Shown here piece by piece: positions 9,348 to 16,932 of a DNA stretch of 64,000 nt. Within the stretch, counting starts at the first letter, position 1. Each line of letters starts with the position of its first letter. A program made the position numbers and the translations under genes. The notes under the pieces are model-generated. The model saw only the letters and a list, made by a program, of their open reading frames with translations. It did no database searches and was not told where the DNA came from. The DNA lies in contig DCWN01000002.1 in NCBI GenBank assembly GCA_002328835.1, forward strand, positions 8,666-72,665. Reading direction: 5' to 3'. Source of the DNA: Acidobacteria bacterium UBA2161. Lineage in GTDB: Bacteria > Acidobacteriota > Vicinamibacteria > Vicinamibacterales > UBA823.

Positions 9348-10376
9348 TCATCGGGTTGCGTCGAGCATGACCGGCTGGAGCCAGGCCGCGAGGCCGTTCG
9401 ATTCCAGCACCTTGGCGCGCACGTAGCGCTCCTGCCCGGTGAACTCGTACACCGCCGGGTTCGCGCTCGTCTCGTCCAGAATCCGACCGCCGGCGCCGAT
9501 GAACTCGACCCGGTACTTGCTCGAGGGGATCTCCTCGATGGCGATCGTCATCGAGGCCTCGGTCACCCGGTAGTCCGCGAGCACGACGCCGGTCGAGGCG
9601 TAGAACTCTCCCTGGCCGATCGCTTCCAGCAGATCGGCCGCCGTCAGGGCAGTCGCCCGCACCATGATCCAGCCGCGGCCGGGCCGAGCGGCGTCGGGAT
9701 CCCAGGGACGCTTGAAGATGTGCGCGTCGTCGACGGCAATGCCGTAGAGCAGAACGCCGCTCGTCAGGATGGCGTCCCACATCTCTTCGAGCCCAGGCGA
9801 CCCGCCGCCGCCAAGGTTGTTCACCCGGGGATGGCCGTTGTACACCTCGAAGAGCCGGTTGTTGCGGACCTGTCGCAGCTCGTCCGCCGTGATCGCCCAC
9901 CCGAAGTTCGGGTGGTTGATGTGCGGCACGCCTGACGCCGCGCGGATCTCGTCCACGTTGCGCTGCACGACCTCGACGACACTGTTGCCGCCCTGAGGCT
10001 CGACGAGGCGCTGCACATCCAGGCCGTTGATGTGAATCGGCTTGCCGTCGAACGCGTCGGTCACTTCCTCGCCCCGGATGACGAGGAACTGCTCGTCGGC
10101 GCCGTACACCGCGTTGACGCCGTCGACCGACGTCAAGAAGTTGTGATCCGAGAGTACGAGGAAGTGGTAGTCGCGCTCCCGATACCACCGCACGACCTCG
10201 TCCGGCGTGCTGTCGCCGTCGCTGTTGACGGTGTGCGTGTGCGTGTTGCCCTTGTACCAGCGGCGGGGTGTCGGCTGCGCGTCGGCCGACCCGGAGGACG
10301 TCGCGAGCAGCACCATGGCGGGCAGTATCGTCAGCGCGACGCGGCGTATCGGACGGAACAGGCGTTGCATCATCAT
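9348..10376 (-). CDS. Exported PHP-domain phosphoesterase-like protein
   Basis: Predicted secreted metal-dependent hydrolase of 342 residues. It has a signal peptide (three possible starts MMM, then RRVALTILPAMVLLATSSGSADAQ). The PHP metal ligands follow: GNTHTHTVNSDGD, YHFLVLSDHNFL, IRGEEVTD, HINHPNFGW and the late AVDDAHIF. PHP domains usually act as phosphoesterases, for example histidinol-phosphatase or polymerase proofreading, but exported versions have no assigned substrate. The C-terminal 80 residues look like a beta-rich accessory domain. A TATAAT box at 10408-10413 (minus) lies 31 nt upstream. It heads the gatCA transcript, an unexplained pairing. Confidence 0.8.
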   Translation of the reverse strand: MMMQRLFRPIRRVALTILPAMVLLATSSGSADAQPTPRRWYKGNTHTHTVNSDGDSTPDEVVRWYRERDYHFLVLSDHNFLTSVDGVNAVYGADEQFLVIRGEEVTDAFDGKPIHINGLDVQRLVEPQGGNSVVEVVQRNVDEIRAASGVPHINHPNFGWAITADELRQVRNNRLFEVYNGHPRVNNLGGGGSPGLEEMWDAILTSGVLLYGIAVDDAHIFKRPWDPDAARPGRGWIMVRATALTAADLLEAIGQGEFYASTGVVLADYRVTEASMTIAIEEIPSSKYRVEFIGAGGRILDETSANPAVYEFTGQERYVRAKVLESNGLAAWLQPVMLDATR

Positions 10377-10407
10377 TTCTCAGCCCTCGGCATTCCCCGA
10401 ACGTCGG

Positions 10408-10413
10408 ATTATA
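10408..10413 (-). promoter_or_regulatory. TATAAT -10 box of the PHP-yggT-gatCA operon
   Basis: A perfect TATAAT on the minus strand lies 31 nt before the first ATG, giving a leader of about 24 nt that contains a GAGGGC ribosome-binding site. Confidence 0.5.
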
Positions 10414-10462
10414 GCCCGCGACGCGCGTGGGACCGCCCGGACCCACACCGCCGCCCGGGTGG

Positions 10463-10468
10463 TAGCAT
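10463..10468 (+). promoter_or_regulatory. -10-like box (TAGCAT) 6 nt before the MEMO-family start
   Basis: TAGCAT, 6 nt, GTG (10475). No Shine-Dalgarno precedes the GTG, so the transcript is probably leaderless. Confidence 0.4.
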
Positions 10469-10474
10469 CGAGTC

Positions 10475-11353
10475 GTGCCCCTGACCCGGCCGGCTGAAAG
10501 CCGTCCTGCGGCTGTCGCGGGAACCTGGTACCCGGCGACGGCGGGTGCGCTCGCGCGCGAGTTGGACGGCTACCTGGCATCCACGCCGACGCCGGCCGCG
10601 ACGCTCGATGGCGCCGTCATGGCGATCGTCGCCCCGCACGCCGGCTTGATGTACTCGGGTCAGGTCGCGGCGCACGCCTACGCGGCCGTGACGGCGGTCG
10701 AGTTCGATGTCGTCGTTCTGGTTGGGCCGTCGCACTTCGTCGGGTTCGACGGCGTCGCGCTCGACGACCGCGGGACATTCGAGACCCCGCTCGGGCCGCT
10801 GCGGCTGGAGCCGGCGTGCGCGGCCGACCTGGCGTCGTCGGCCGTGGTCGAAGTGAACCGCGATGCGCACCAGCGCGAACACTCCCTGGAGATGCAGTTT
10901 CCTTTTCTGAAACACCTGATGCCCGAGGTGCCGATCGTGCCGCTGGTGATGGGCTTCCAGACCGGGCCGACGACCGCGGCGCTCGCGGACGCGCTGGTCG
11001 CCAGCCTGGCCGAACGGCGTGCGCTACTCGTGGCGAGCACCGACCTGGCGCACTATGTCGATGCGGCGCGCGCCGAGGCACTCGCCGCCCCGCTGCTCGA
11101 GGCGGTGCGGTCGCTGGATCCGGCGGCGTGGGGCGCCGAGTTGGAACGGTATCCGGAAACGGATCGCGGCCGCTTCGTGGCGTGCGGCGGCGGGCCGGCG
11201 GTGGCGGTCATGGACGCCGCGCGGCGCCTCGGCGCGACGGACGGCGCCGTGCTGCGCTATGGCGACTCGGGCGACGTGTCGGGCGACAAGGATTCGGTGG
11301 TGGCCTATCTGGCCGCGGCGTTCGGCCGCTTCTCGAAGACGGTGGCGGGGTGA
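10475..11353 (+). CDS. amrB: AmmeMemoRadiSam system protein B (MEMO1 family)
   Basis: The MEMO fold resembles extradiol dioxygenases, but the cellular substrate of bacterial AmrB is not firmly known. The 292-residue protein shows GTWYPATAGALA, IVAPHAGLMYSGQVAAHAY, VVLVGPSHFVGFDGVAL, HQREHSLEMQFPFL and ASTDLAHYVD, which match MEMO metal-site motifs. The GTG start is chosen because TAGCAT lies 6 nt upstream. The AMMECR1-domain partner follows, but the radical SAM member of the usual three-gene system is not next to it. A 16-codon leader ORF begins 8 bases after the stop. Confidence 0.92.
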   Translation: MPLTRPAESRPAAVAGTWYPATAGALARELDGYLASTPTPAATLDGAVMAIVAPHAGLMYSGQVAAHAYAAVTAVEFDVVVLVGPSHFVGFDGVALDDRGTFETPLGPLRLEPACAADLASSAVVEVNRDAHQREHSLEMQFPFLKHLMPEVPIVPLVMGFQTGPTTAALADALVASLAERRALLVASTDLAHYVDAARAEALAAPLLEAVRSLDPAAWGAELERYPETDRGRFVACGGGPAVAVMDAARRLGATDGAVLRYGDSGDVSGDKDSVVAYLAAAFGRFSKTVAG

Positions 11354-11361
11354 GAGGCGCC

Positions 11362-11412
11362 ATGCCGAAGAACCTGCCATGTTGGCCATGCCGGCCATGC
11401 TGGCTATGCTGA
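11362..11412 (+). CDS. Candidate Cys-rich 16-residue leader peptide
   Basis: The reading frame MPKNLPCWPCRPCWLC is preceded by GAGAGG with a 4-nt gap, and its stop (11410-11412) overlaps the ATG at 11406 that best fits the downstream AMMECR1 gene. Cysteines occur every third residue (C-x-x-C-x-x-C-x-x-C). It is encoded by a 9-nt near-repeat (TGGCCATGC, CGGCCATGC, TGGCTATGC). It may be a coupling or regulatory leader ORF, or a chance product of the repeat. Confidence 0.35.
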   Translation: MPKNLPCWPCRPCWLC

Positions 11413-11954
11413 ACTCGGCCCAGCGCGCCGCGCTGCTCGAGATCGCCCGGGCCTCGATCGTCGCGCGGGTGAACGGCCGGCCCTACGCACCGCCGCGGAT
11501 CCCGGCGCTCGACCGGCGAGCCGGTGCGTTCGTCACGGTCCACCGAGACGGCACCCTGCGGGGCTGTATCGGGTCGTTCGGCGACGCCGAGCCGCTCATC
11601 GATGTGGTCGCCCGATGCGCCGCGGCCGCGGCCGTCAACGACCCGCGCTTTCCGCCGCTCGAGGCGGCGGCCGTCGGTCAGGTCACCCTGGAGATCTCCG
11701 TGCTCGGCCCGATGGAGCGGGTCACGGATCCGACGGAGATCGAGGTGGGCCGCCACGGTGTCACCGTCGAAGCCGGCGACCGCCACGGGCTGCTGCTGCC
11801 GCAGGTCGCGGCCGAGTGGGGCTGGGACCGTGAGGAACTGCTGGCTCAGACGTGCGTCAAGGCGGGGTTGGCGCGACGAGCCTGGGCGGGGACGGGGACG
11901 GGCGCGCTCGTCGTCCACCGTTTCGAGGCCGAGGTCTTCGGCGAGGCGGGCTAG
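11406..11954 (+). CDS. amrA: AmmeMemoRadiSam system protein A (AMMECR1 domain)
   Basis: AMMECR1-domain protein of 182 residues; biochemical role unresolved. It has NSAQRAALLEIARASI at the N-terminus, the family hallmark GTLRGCIGSFG, NDPRFPPL, LEISVLGP and a C-terminal WGWDREELLAQTCVKAGL. Four in-frame ATGs at 11379, 11388, 11397 and 11406 arise from a 9-nt repeat. The last fits family N-termini best and overlaps the leader ORF stop, so I use it. It lies directly downstream of the MEMO gene and is clearly co-transcribed. Confidence 0.9.
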   Translation: MLNSAQRAALLEIARASIVARVNGRPYAPPRIPALDRRAGAFVTVHRDGTLRGCIGSFGDAEPLIDVVARCAAAAAVNDPRFPPLEAAAVGQVTLEISVLGPMERVTDPTEIEVGRHGVTVEAGDRHGLLLPQVAAEWGWDREELLAQTCVKAGLARRAWAGTGTGALVVHRFEAEVFGEAG

Positions 11955-11960
11955 CTGCTA

Positions 11961-12120
11961 GCAGTCCGTGGTGAAAGGGCCGAGTGGCACCGAGACCGTC
12001 GAGGCGTCCGCCCAGCAAGGCGCGAAGCGGGAGCATACCGGGAGTATCCGACCGCAGAGCAACGCCGCAGGGCGGGATGCATCGGCGGTCGGATGCAGCG
12101 GGCCTTTCACCGCGGGCTGC
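11961..12120. repeat. Nested palindromic element between amrA and nfo
   Basis: A 21-nt arm at 11961-11981 pairs with 12100-12120 at 18 of 21 positions. Inside, a perfect 10-bp inverted repeat (ATCCGACCGC at 12046-12055 and its complement at 12085-12094) encloses a 29-nt loop. The right arm contains the last codons and stop of nfo, so an insertion would have supplied that stop. It may be a MITE-like unit, a structured RNA or a large bidirectional terminator. No coding sequence is evident. Confidence 0.55.
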
Positions 12121-12991
12121 TCGAGCCGATCAGGTCGCGGAGCGCCTGCAGGTTTCTCAGGTCGCCCGGGTCGGGGGTCGTGGCGGCGGGATTCTGGCGG
12201 TCGTCCTTCGGCGTTTCGAGCACCATCGGCAGATGGGCCAGCGTCGGGTCCCGCAGCAGCCGCGCGAACGTCTTCAGTCCAACCCAGCCGCGGCCGATGT
12301 GATCGTGGCGATCCCGCCGGCTGCCGCAGGCGAACTTCGAGTCGTTCAGGTGGAGCACGTGCAGCCGGTCGATTCCGATGAGTGACTCGAACGCATCGAA
12401 CGTGTCGGCGTAGCCCTGCTCCGACGCGATGTCGTATCCGGCCGCCAGGAGATGGCAGGTGTCGAGGCAGACGCCCAGCCGGTCCCTCGCGGACGCACCG
12501 TCGATGATCGTCGCGAGGTGTTCGAATCGATGCCCGAGGTTCGTGCCCTGGCCGGCGGTGTGTTCCAGCAGGAGCTTCGTCCCCGCCACCCGCGTCGAGA
12601 AGATGCCGTCTATCGCCTCGGTGACCAGCCTGAGGCCGCCGGCCTCGGTGCCGGTCGTATACGAACCTGGGTGCAGCACCACGCCCAGCAAGCCCAGCGC
12701 ATCGGCTCGATCCAGTTCGTCGGTGAGTGCCGCCATCGAGCGGTCGCGCAGGGTCGGCTCGGGCGCGGCGAGATTGATGAGGTAGCTGGCGTGCGCGACG
12801 ATCGGGCGGATGTCGAATTCTTCGGCGCGCGCGCGGAAGGTCGCGATCTCCTCGGCGGGCAGCGGCCGGGCGCGCCACTGGCTCGCGGACTTCGTGAAGA
12901 TCTGCAACGCGTCACAGCCGGTGGCCTGTCCGCGTTCGACGGCGCGAGGCAGGCCGCCGGCAATCGACATGTGGGCGCCGAGGCGTGGCAT
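12107..12991 (-). CDS. nfo: Deoxyribonuclease IV (endonuclease IV)
   Basis: AP endonuclease of base-excision repair that cleaves 5' to abasic sites using three zinc ions in a TIM barrel. The 294 residues carry the family motifs: GAHMSIAGGLPRAVERG, LQIFTKSASQW, VAHASYLINLA, VLHPGSYTTGT, LLLEHTAGQG, VCLDTCHLLAAGYD, LNDSKFACGSRRDRHDHIGRG and VLETPKDD, which supply the zinc ligands. Length is normal. The last codons lie in the right arm of the palindromic element at 11961-12120. A TATATT box 11 nt upstream of the ATG overlaps the promoter of the divergent gene. Confidence 0.96.
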   Translation of the reverse strand: MPRLGAHMSIAGGLPRAVERGQATGCDALQIFTKSASQWRARPLPAEEIATFRARAEEFDIRPIVAHASYLINLAAPEPTLRDRSMAALTDELDRADALGLLGVVLHPGSYTTGTEAGGLRLVTEAIDGIFSTRVAGTKLLLEHTAGQGTNLGHRFEHLATIIDGASARDRLGVCLDTCHLLAAGYDIASEQGYADTFDAFESLIGIDRLHVLHLNDSKFACGSRRDRHDHIGRGWVGLKTFARLLRDPTLAHLPMVLETPKDDRQNPAATTPDPGDLRNLQALRDLIGSSSPR

Positions 12992-13001
12992 GACGGGCTG
13001 C

Positions 13002-13008
13002 TAATATA
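13002..13008. promoter_or_regulatory. Overlapping divergent -10 boxes between nfo and the exported hydrolase
   Basis: The plus strand reads TAATAT (13002-13007), 6 nt before the ATG at 13014. The minus strand reads TATATT (13003-13008), 11 nt before the nfo ATG. A single AT heptamer could therefore serve both genes. Confidence 0.4.
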
Positions 13009-13013
13009 CCGCC

Positions 13014-13913
13014 ATGCCGACCGCCGCCAGGCGGATGATCGCCTGCGCCCTTGCGCTGTGGGTCGCCCAGTCGGCCGTAACGGGCTGGGGATTCGACGCG
13101 CATCGCTACGTCACCGATCGGGCGATCGATCTGTTGCCGCCCCCCATCCGCCCGTTCTTCGACAGCCGGCGCGCCTTCATCACGGAGCATGCCGTGGATC
13201 CCGACCTGTGGCGCACCGCGGGATTCGAGGACGAAGCGCCGCGGCACTTCTTGAATCTCGACGCCTACGGGTCGGCGCCGTTCGCGGCGTTGCCGCGGAA
13301 CCGTGACGACGCGATGCGCCGGTTCGGAGAGGCGGTCGTGACCGAGCGGGGGTTGCTGCCGTGGCGGACGGCCGAGTTCTTCGATCGGTTGGCCGGCGCG
13401 TTCGATCGGTACAACCGGCGGCCGTCCGGCGGAGCGCTGAACGACGTCGCGTTCTACGCCGCCGTGCTGTCGCACTACGTGGCTGACGCGCACGTACCGC
13501 TGCACGCCGTGCTGAACTACGACGGTCAGCTCACCGGTCAGCGAGGCCTGCACGCTCGATTCGAGACCGAGCTGTTCTATCGCCATCGATCCGAGCTGGC
13601 GCGACCCTCGGAGGCCCCGGAGCCGATCGCGGACCCGCTCGGCGCGATCTTCGACATTCTGGTCGTGAGCGAGGCCGGGGCGGCGGCCGTGCTCGACGCG
13701 GATCGGCGGGCCGACGGCGCCGCCACGCGATACGACGATCGGTACTTCGCCCGGTTCTGGACCGCGGTCGGTCCGGTCTTCGAGCGGCGGATCGGCGAGG
13801 CGAGCGGCGCAGTCGCGGCGTTCGTCACGGGTGCGTGGGCGGCCGGCGGCCGGCCTCGCCTGCCGGGCGGGTTGCGCGTGGCCGGCGGCGCGGAGCCTGG
13901 AGGCGCGCGCTGA
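13014..13913 (+). CDS. Exported S1/P1-nuclease or zinc phospholipase C-like protein
   Basis: Predicted secreted zinc-dependent hydrolase of the phospholipase C/P1 nuclease fold, 299 residues. A signal peptide (RRMIACALALWVAQSAVTG) is followed directly by WGFDAHRYVTDRAIDLLP; the mature N-terminal Trp and the His of that segment are zinc ligands in this fold. Later HAVDPDLWR, HFLNLD, and LSHYVADAHVPLHAVLNYDGQLTGQRGLHARFE supply the His/Asp cluster. The tail is Ala/Gly/Pro-rich. Whether it acts on nucleic acid or phospholipid cannot be told. The leaderless-type start (TAATAT, 6 nt, ATG) fixes the N-terminus. Confidence 0.78.
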   Translation: MPTAARRMIACALALWVAQSAVTGWGFDAHRYVTDRAIDLLPPPIRPFFDSRRAFITEHAVDPDLWRTAGFEDEAPRHFLNLDAYGSAPFAALPRNRDDAMRRFGEAVVTERGLLPWRTAEFFDRLAGAFDRYNRRPSGGALNDVAFYAAVLSHYVADAHVPLHAVLNYDGQLTGQRGLHARFETELFYRHRSELARPSEAPEPIADPLGAIFDILVVSEAGAAAVLDADRRADGAATRYDDRYFARFWTAVGPVFERRIGEASGAVAAFVTGAWAAGGRPRLPGGLRVAGGAEPGGAR

Positions 13914-13939
13914 CCGCGTCGGCCATTCAGCGCGCGGCG

Positions 13940-14635
13940 ATGAGGGTCTACCTCGTTCCCGTCGGCATCGAGCGGTACGCGCTGTACTGCGAGGTGAACG
14001 ACGATCCGGGCGAGACCGCCGGCCGCCCGCGCGGATTCCTCCGGCGATGGTTCGACGAGTTTCGCGAGTCGATCAGGCAGGCCGAGCCGGGGCGTCGCCG
14101 GCGCCTGCCCGATCCCGAGCGCGTGTCATCCTCGCGGTTCCGTCGGGCCTGGCGGTGGGGCCGTCGGCGGCTGATGCGATGGGTGGCGGCGTCGGTCGCC
14201 GAGCAGCGCCTGCTGTGGCATCTGCGGCGGCAGTCGACGTCGCACCTGACACATCCAGACGACCTCGAGCCGGAAGCCGCCGAGCAAGCCATGCGTCGGA
14301 TTCTGCAGCGCGACGCCGACCGCCACCTGTTCTGGTTGGCGTTCGATGCTGCCGGCCTGACCATCTCGGGTGTCTTCGCCATTATTCCCGGGCCCAACGT
14401 GCTCGCCTACTATTTCGCGTTTCGGGTTGTTGGCCACTACCTCTCGCGTCGGGGCGCGCGACAGGGCCTGCATCGGGTCGAGTGGCGCTTCGATGCGTCG
14501 GTGCCGCTCGCCCAGTTGCGTCAGGCGCTCTCGCTCGGCCCGTCCGAACGCCGCCGCCTCGTGCGCGACGTGTCGTCGGCGCTGTCGCTCGAGCGCCTGA
14601 CCTGGTTCGTCGAGCGGACGGCGCGCTCCACGTGA
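13940..14635 (+). CDS. Mitochondrial K+/H+ exchange-related (Mit_KHE1-like) protein
   Basis: The protein of 231 residues from ATG 13940 begins MRVYLVPVGIERYALYCEV, which resembles bacterial members of the family named after mitochondrial K+/H+ exchange proteins. It has a strongly basic middle (RRFRRAWRWGRRRLMRW) and one hydrophobic hairpin at about residues 132-160 (FWLAFDAAGLTISGVFAIIPGPNVLAYYFAFRVVGHYL). Direct exchange activity has not been shown for these bacterial homologues. The start is 27 bases after the upstream stop. An earlier in-frame start would overlap the upstream gene and add an Arg-rich segment unlikely to be real. Confidence 0.55.
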   Translation: MRVYLVPVGIERYALYCEVNDDPGETAGRPRGFLRRWFDEFRESIRQAEPGRRRRLPDPERVSSSRFRRAWRWGRRRLMRWVAASVAEQRLLWHLRRQSTSHLTHPDDLEPEAAEQAMRRILQRDADRHLFWLAFDAAGLTISGVFAIIPGPNVLAYYFAFRVVGHYLSRRGARQGLHRVEWRFDASVPLAQLRQALSLGPSERRRLVRDVSSALSLERLTWFVERTARST

Positions 14636-14658
14636 CGAGGCGCTGGCGTGGCGCGTGC

Positions 14659-14664
14659 TATACT
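14659..14664 (+). promoter_or_regulatory. -10 box (TATACT) upstream of an outer-membrane protein gene
   Basis: TATACT lies 56 nt before the ATG at 14721. No good -35 hexamer is visible. Confidence 0.35.
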
Positions 14665-14720
14665 GCCGGCCTTGCCCCTCAGCGCTTCGTCGCGTCGTTC
14701 GTGCGTGCCCGCCTCGTGAG

Positions 14721-15527
14721 ATGCCCTCGAGATTCCGACTTGCAGCGGTGTGCGGTCTCGCCGTGTGCGGTCTCGCGTCGCCCGCCCTGGCCCAGAGCCA
14801 AGCCGATCCGCCGTCCGATGACGGTCGCGGCGTGCGCTTCTTCAGCGGCTACCGTTTCCACCTGAACGCCGCGGCCCTGCTCGACGACGACGAGCGGTTC
14901 AACTGGAACGCCGACTACGGCGGCGAGCTCGACGTCGTCGACTACGGCAGGGGACGGGTGCACTTCGTCGCCAACGTCGAGACGATACTGGGCGAGGAGT
15001 TGCAGCGGTTCGATCCGAACCAGGGCAACTACACGCTCGCCGGGTCGATGACCTACCGGCTGGGCTCGACCGAGGTCGCCGGCACGTTCCACCACATCTC
15101 GCGGCATCTCGGCGACCGCCCGAAGAACTTTCCGATCGATTGGAACATGGTCGGTGTGCAGCTGTGGCAACCGGCTGACTTCGATCGATGGCATCTCGAT
15201 CTCCGGGGCCGCGCGTTCTACACGGCCCAGCGCTCGTTCGTCGACTACGACGGCGAGCTGGGAGGCGATGCTCGACTGCGGTACGCGCTCAACGATCGCC
15301 TGGCGATCCTGTTCGGCGGCGCGCTCACCTACATGCCCACGGACGCGGACATCGCCGGGCGCAGTGGTGTCTGGGGCGGCGCGTTCGAAACGGGCCTCCG
15401 CGTCGAGGGCGACGCGGTGGCCATCGAGATCTTCATGGGTGTCGAGCGGCGGATCGACGCCGATCCGCTCGAGCGCGAGGCCCGCACCTGGGCCATGACG
15501 GGTTTCCGACTCCTCAGCCGGGACTGA
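14721..15527 (+). CDS. Predicted outer-membrane beta-barrel protein, unknown function
   Basis: The protein of 268 residues has a signal peptide (RLAAVCGLAVCGLASPALAQSQ), followed by alternating aromatic/polar strands such as YRFHLNAAALL, VHFVANVETIL, YTLAGSMTYRL, WHLDLRGRAFYT and AIEIFMGVERRI. It ends in TWAMTGFRLLSRD. This pattern fits a 10-14-strand outer-membrane barrel. I do not recognise a specific family. It sits alone between the K+/H+ exchange-related gene and the M16 peptidase pair. Confidence 0.6.
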   Translation: MPSRFRLAAVCGLAVCGLASPALAQSQADPPSDDGRGVRFFSGYRFHLNAAALLDDDERFNWNADYGGELDVVDYGRGRVHFVANVETILGEELQRFDPNQGNYTLAGSMTYRLGSTEVAGTFHHISRHLGDRPKNFPIDWNMVGVQLWQPADFDRWHLDLRGRAFYTAQRSFVDYDGELGGDARLRYALNDRLAILFGGALTYMPTDADIAGRSGVWGGAFETGLRVEGDAVAIEIFMGVERRIDADPLEREARTWAMTGFRLLSRD

Positions 15528-15582
15528 CCCGCGCCGCGGGCACGGGCGACCCCGTGCTGACTGTGCGATAATCGAACGAATC

Positions 15583-16932
15583 ATGCGTACACGGGGGTGG
15601 ACGTGCGTCGCAATCGCGGCGGTGATCGGCGTCGGCGTGGCGACCGCCGCGACGCGGCCGCCCAAGCTGCAGTACGAGATCGCGACGCTGCCCAATGGGC
15701 TGACGGTCGTGCTGTCAGAGGATCGCTCGACGCCGATCGTTCACGTCGAGTTGTGGTACCACGTTGGCTCGAAGAACGAGCGGCCGGGACTCACCGGCTT
15801 CGCGCACCTGTTCGAGCATCTGATGTTCAGTGGCTCGCAGAACGTGCAGGCGGAGCAGCACACGTCGATGGTGGCGAGTGTCGGCGGGCGGAGTAACGCC
15901 TACACGACCGAGGACACGACGGTCTACTGGGAAACGGTCCCGGCCCACTATCTGCCGATGGCCCTCTGGCTGGAGGCCGACCGGATGGCGAGCCTCGAGA
16001 TCAAGCCGGAGGCGCTTGCCACCGAGCGCGAGGTCGTGAAGGAAGAACGGCGGATGCGGATCGACAACCAGCCGTTCGGTCGATTGTCCGAGATCATCTA
16101 CGACCAGTCCTACACGGTGCATCCCTACAAGCATCCGACGATTGGCAGCATGGCCGATCTGGAAGCTGCGTCGGTCGATGACGTGCGGAGCTTCTACGAC
16201 ACCTACTACGTGCCGAGCAATGCCACCCTCGTGCTCGTCGGGGACTTCGACTCGGCGGAGGCGATGGCGCTGGTGACCCGGTACTTCGGTCGGGTGCCGG
16301 CGGCGGCGCAGCCGGTGCCGCGCGACATTCCGCAGGAGCCGCCCTGGGAGAGCGGGCGTCGGGTGATGCTCGAGGAGTCCTGGCCGCTGCCGGCGGTCAT
16401 CGTGGTCCACAAGATTCCCTTTGATGGCCATCCCGACTCGTATCCACTGCACTTCGCGTCGAAGATTCTCTCCGACGGCCAGAGTTCGCGGATCTACCGG
16501 CGTCTGGTCTACGAGGAGCAGCTGGCGCTCGCGGCGTTCGGTCAGGGCGATATCGTGGAGGATCCGAGCCTGTTCTTCGCGGTTGCGCTCGTCCAACCGG
16601 GCCGGTCGCCGGCAGAGGCCGAGCGCGCCCTGCGCGACGAGCTGGAGCGGTTGAAGACCGAGTTTGTCTCACCGCGTGAGCTGGAGCGCGTCAAGAACCA
16701 GTTTGCGCGCGACTACATCTTGGGACGCACCTCGAACCAGCAGAAGGCGACCCACCTCGCGCATGCCGCGGTCATCCATGACGACATCACGACCGCCGAC
16801 GGCGAGTTCGACATCTTCATGGAGATTACGGCCGAGGACGTCCAGCGCGTCGCCCAGACCTACTTTACCGACGACAACAGTCTGATTCTGACCATCATGC
16901 CGTCGGGCGCGTCGGCGGGAGACGCGCCATGA
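15583..16932 (+). CDS. M16 family zinc metallopeptidase, catalytic subunit
   Basis: Pitrilysin-type zinc peptidase of 449 residues with an N-terminal signal peptide (CVAIAAVIGVGVATAA), so probably periplasmic. The inverted zinc motif HLFEH (His75, Glu78, His79) is intact, and the distal glutamate lies in the EREVVKEERRMR segment about 75 residues on. The second half carries the R/Y pair region (SSRIYRRLVYEEQLA). GATAAT lies 10 nt before the ATG. Its stop overlaps the start of the next M16 gene (ATGA), giving the usual catalytic/non-catalytic pair of bacterial two-subunit M16 peptidases, which degrade peptides in a closed chamber. Confidence 0.93.
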   Translation: MRTRGWTCVAIAAVIGVGVATAATRPPKLQYEIATLPNGLTVVLSEDRSTPIVHVELWYHVGSKNERPGLTGFAHLFEHLMFSGSQNVQAEQHTSMVASVGGRSNAYTTEDTTVYWETVPAHYLPMALWLEADRMASLEIKPEALATEREVVKEERRMRIDNQPFGRLSEIIYDQSYTVHPYKHPTIGSMADLEAASVDDVRSFYDTYYVPSNATLVLVGDFDSAEAMALVTRYFGRVPAAAQPVPRDIPQEPPWESGRRVMLEESWPLPAVIVVHKIPFDGHPDSYPLHFASKILSDGQSSRIYRRLVYEEQLALAAFGQGDIVEDPSLFFAVALVQPGRSPAEAERALRDELERLKTEFVSPRELERVKNQFARDYILGRTSNQQKATHLAHAAVIHDDITTADGEFDIFMEITAEDVQRVAQTYFTDDNSLILTIMPSGASAGDAP

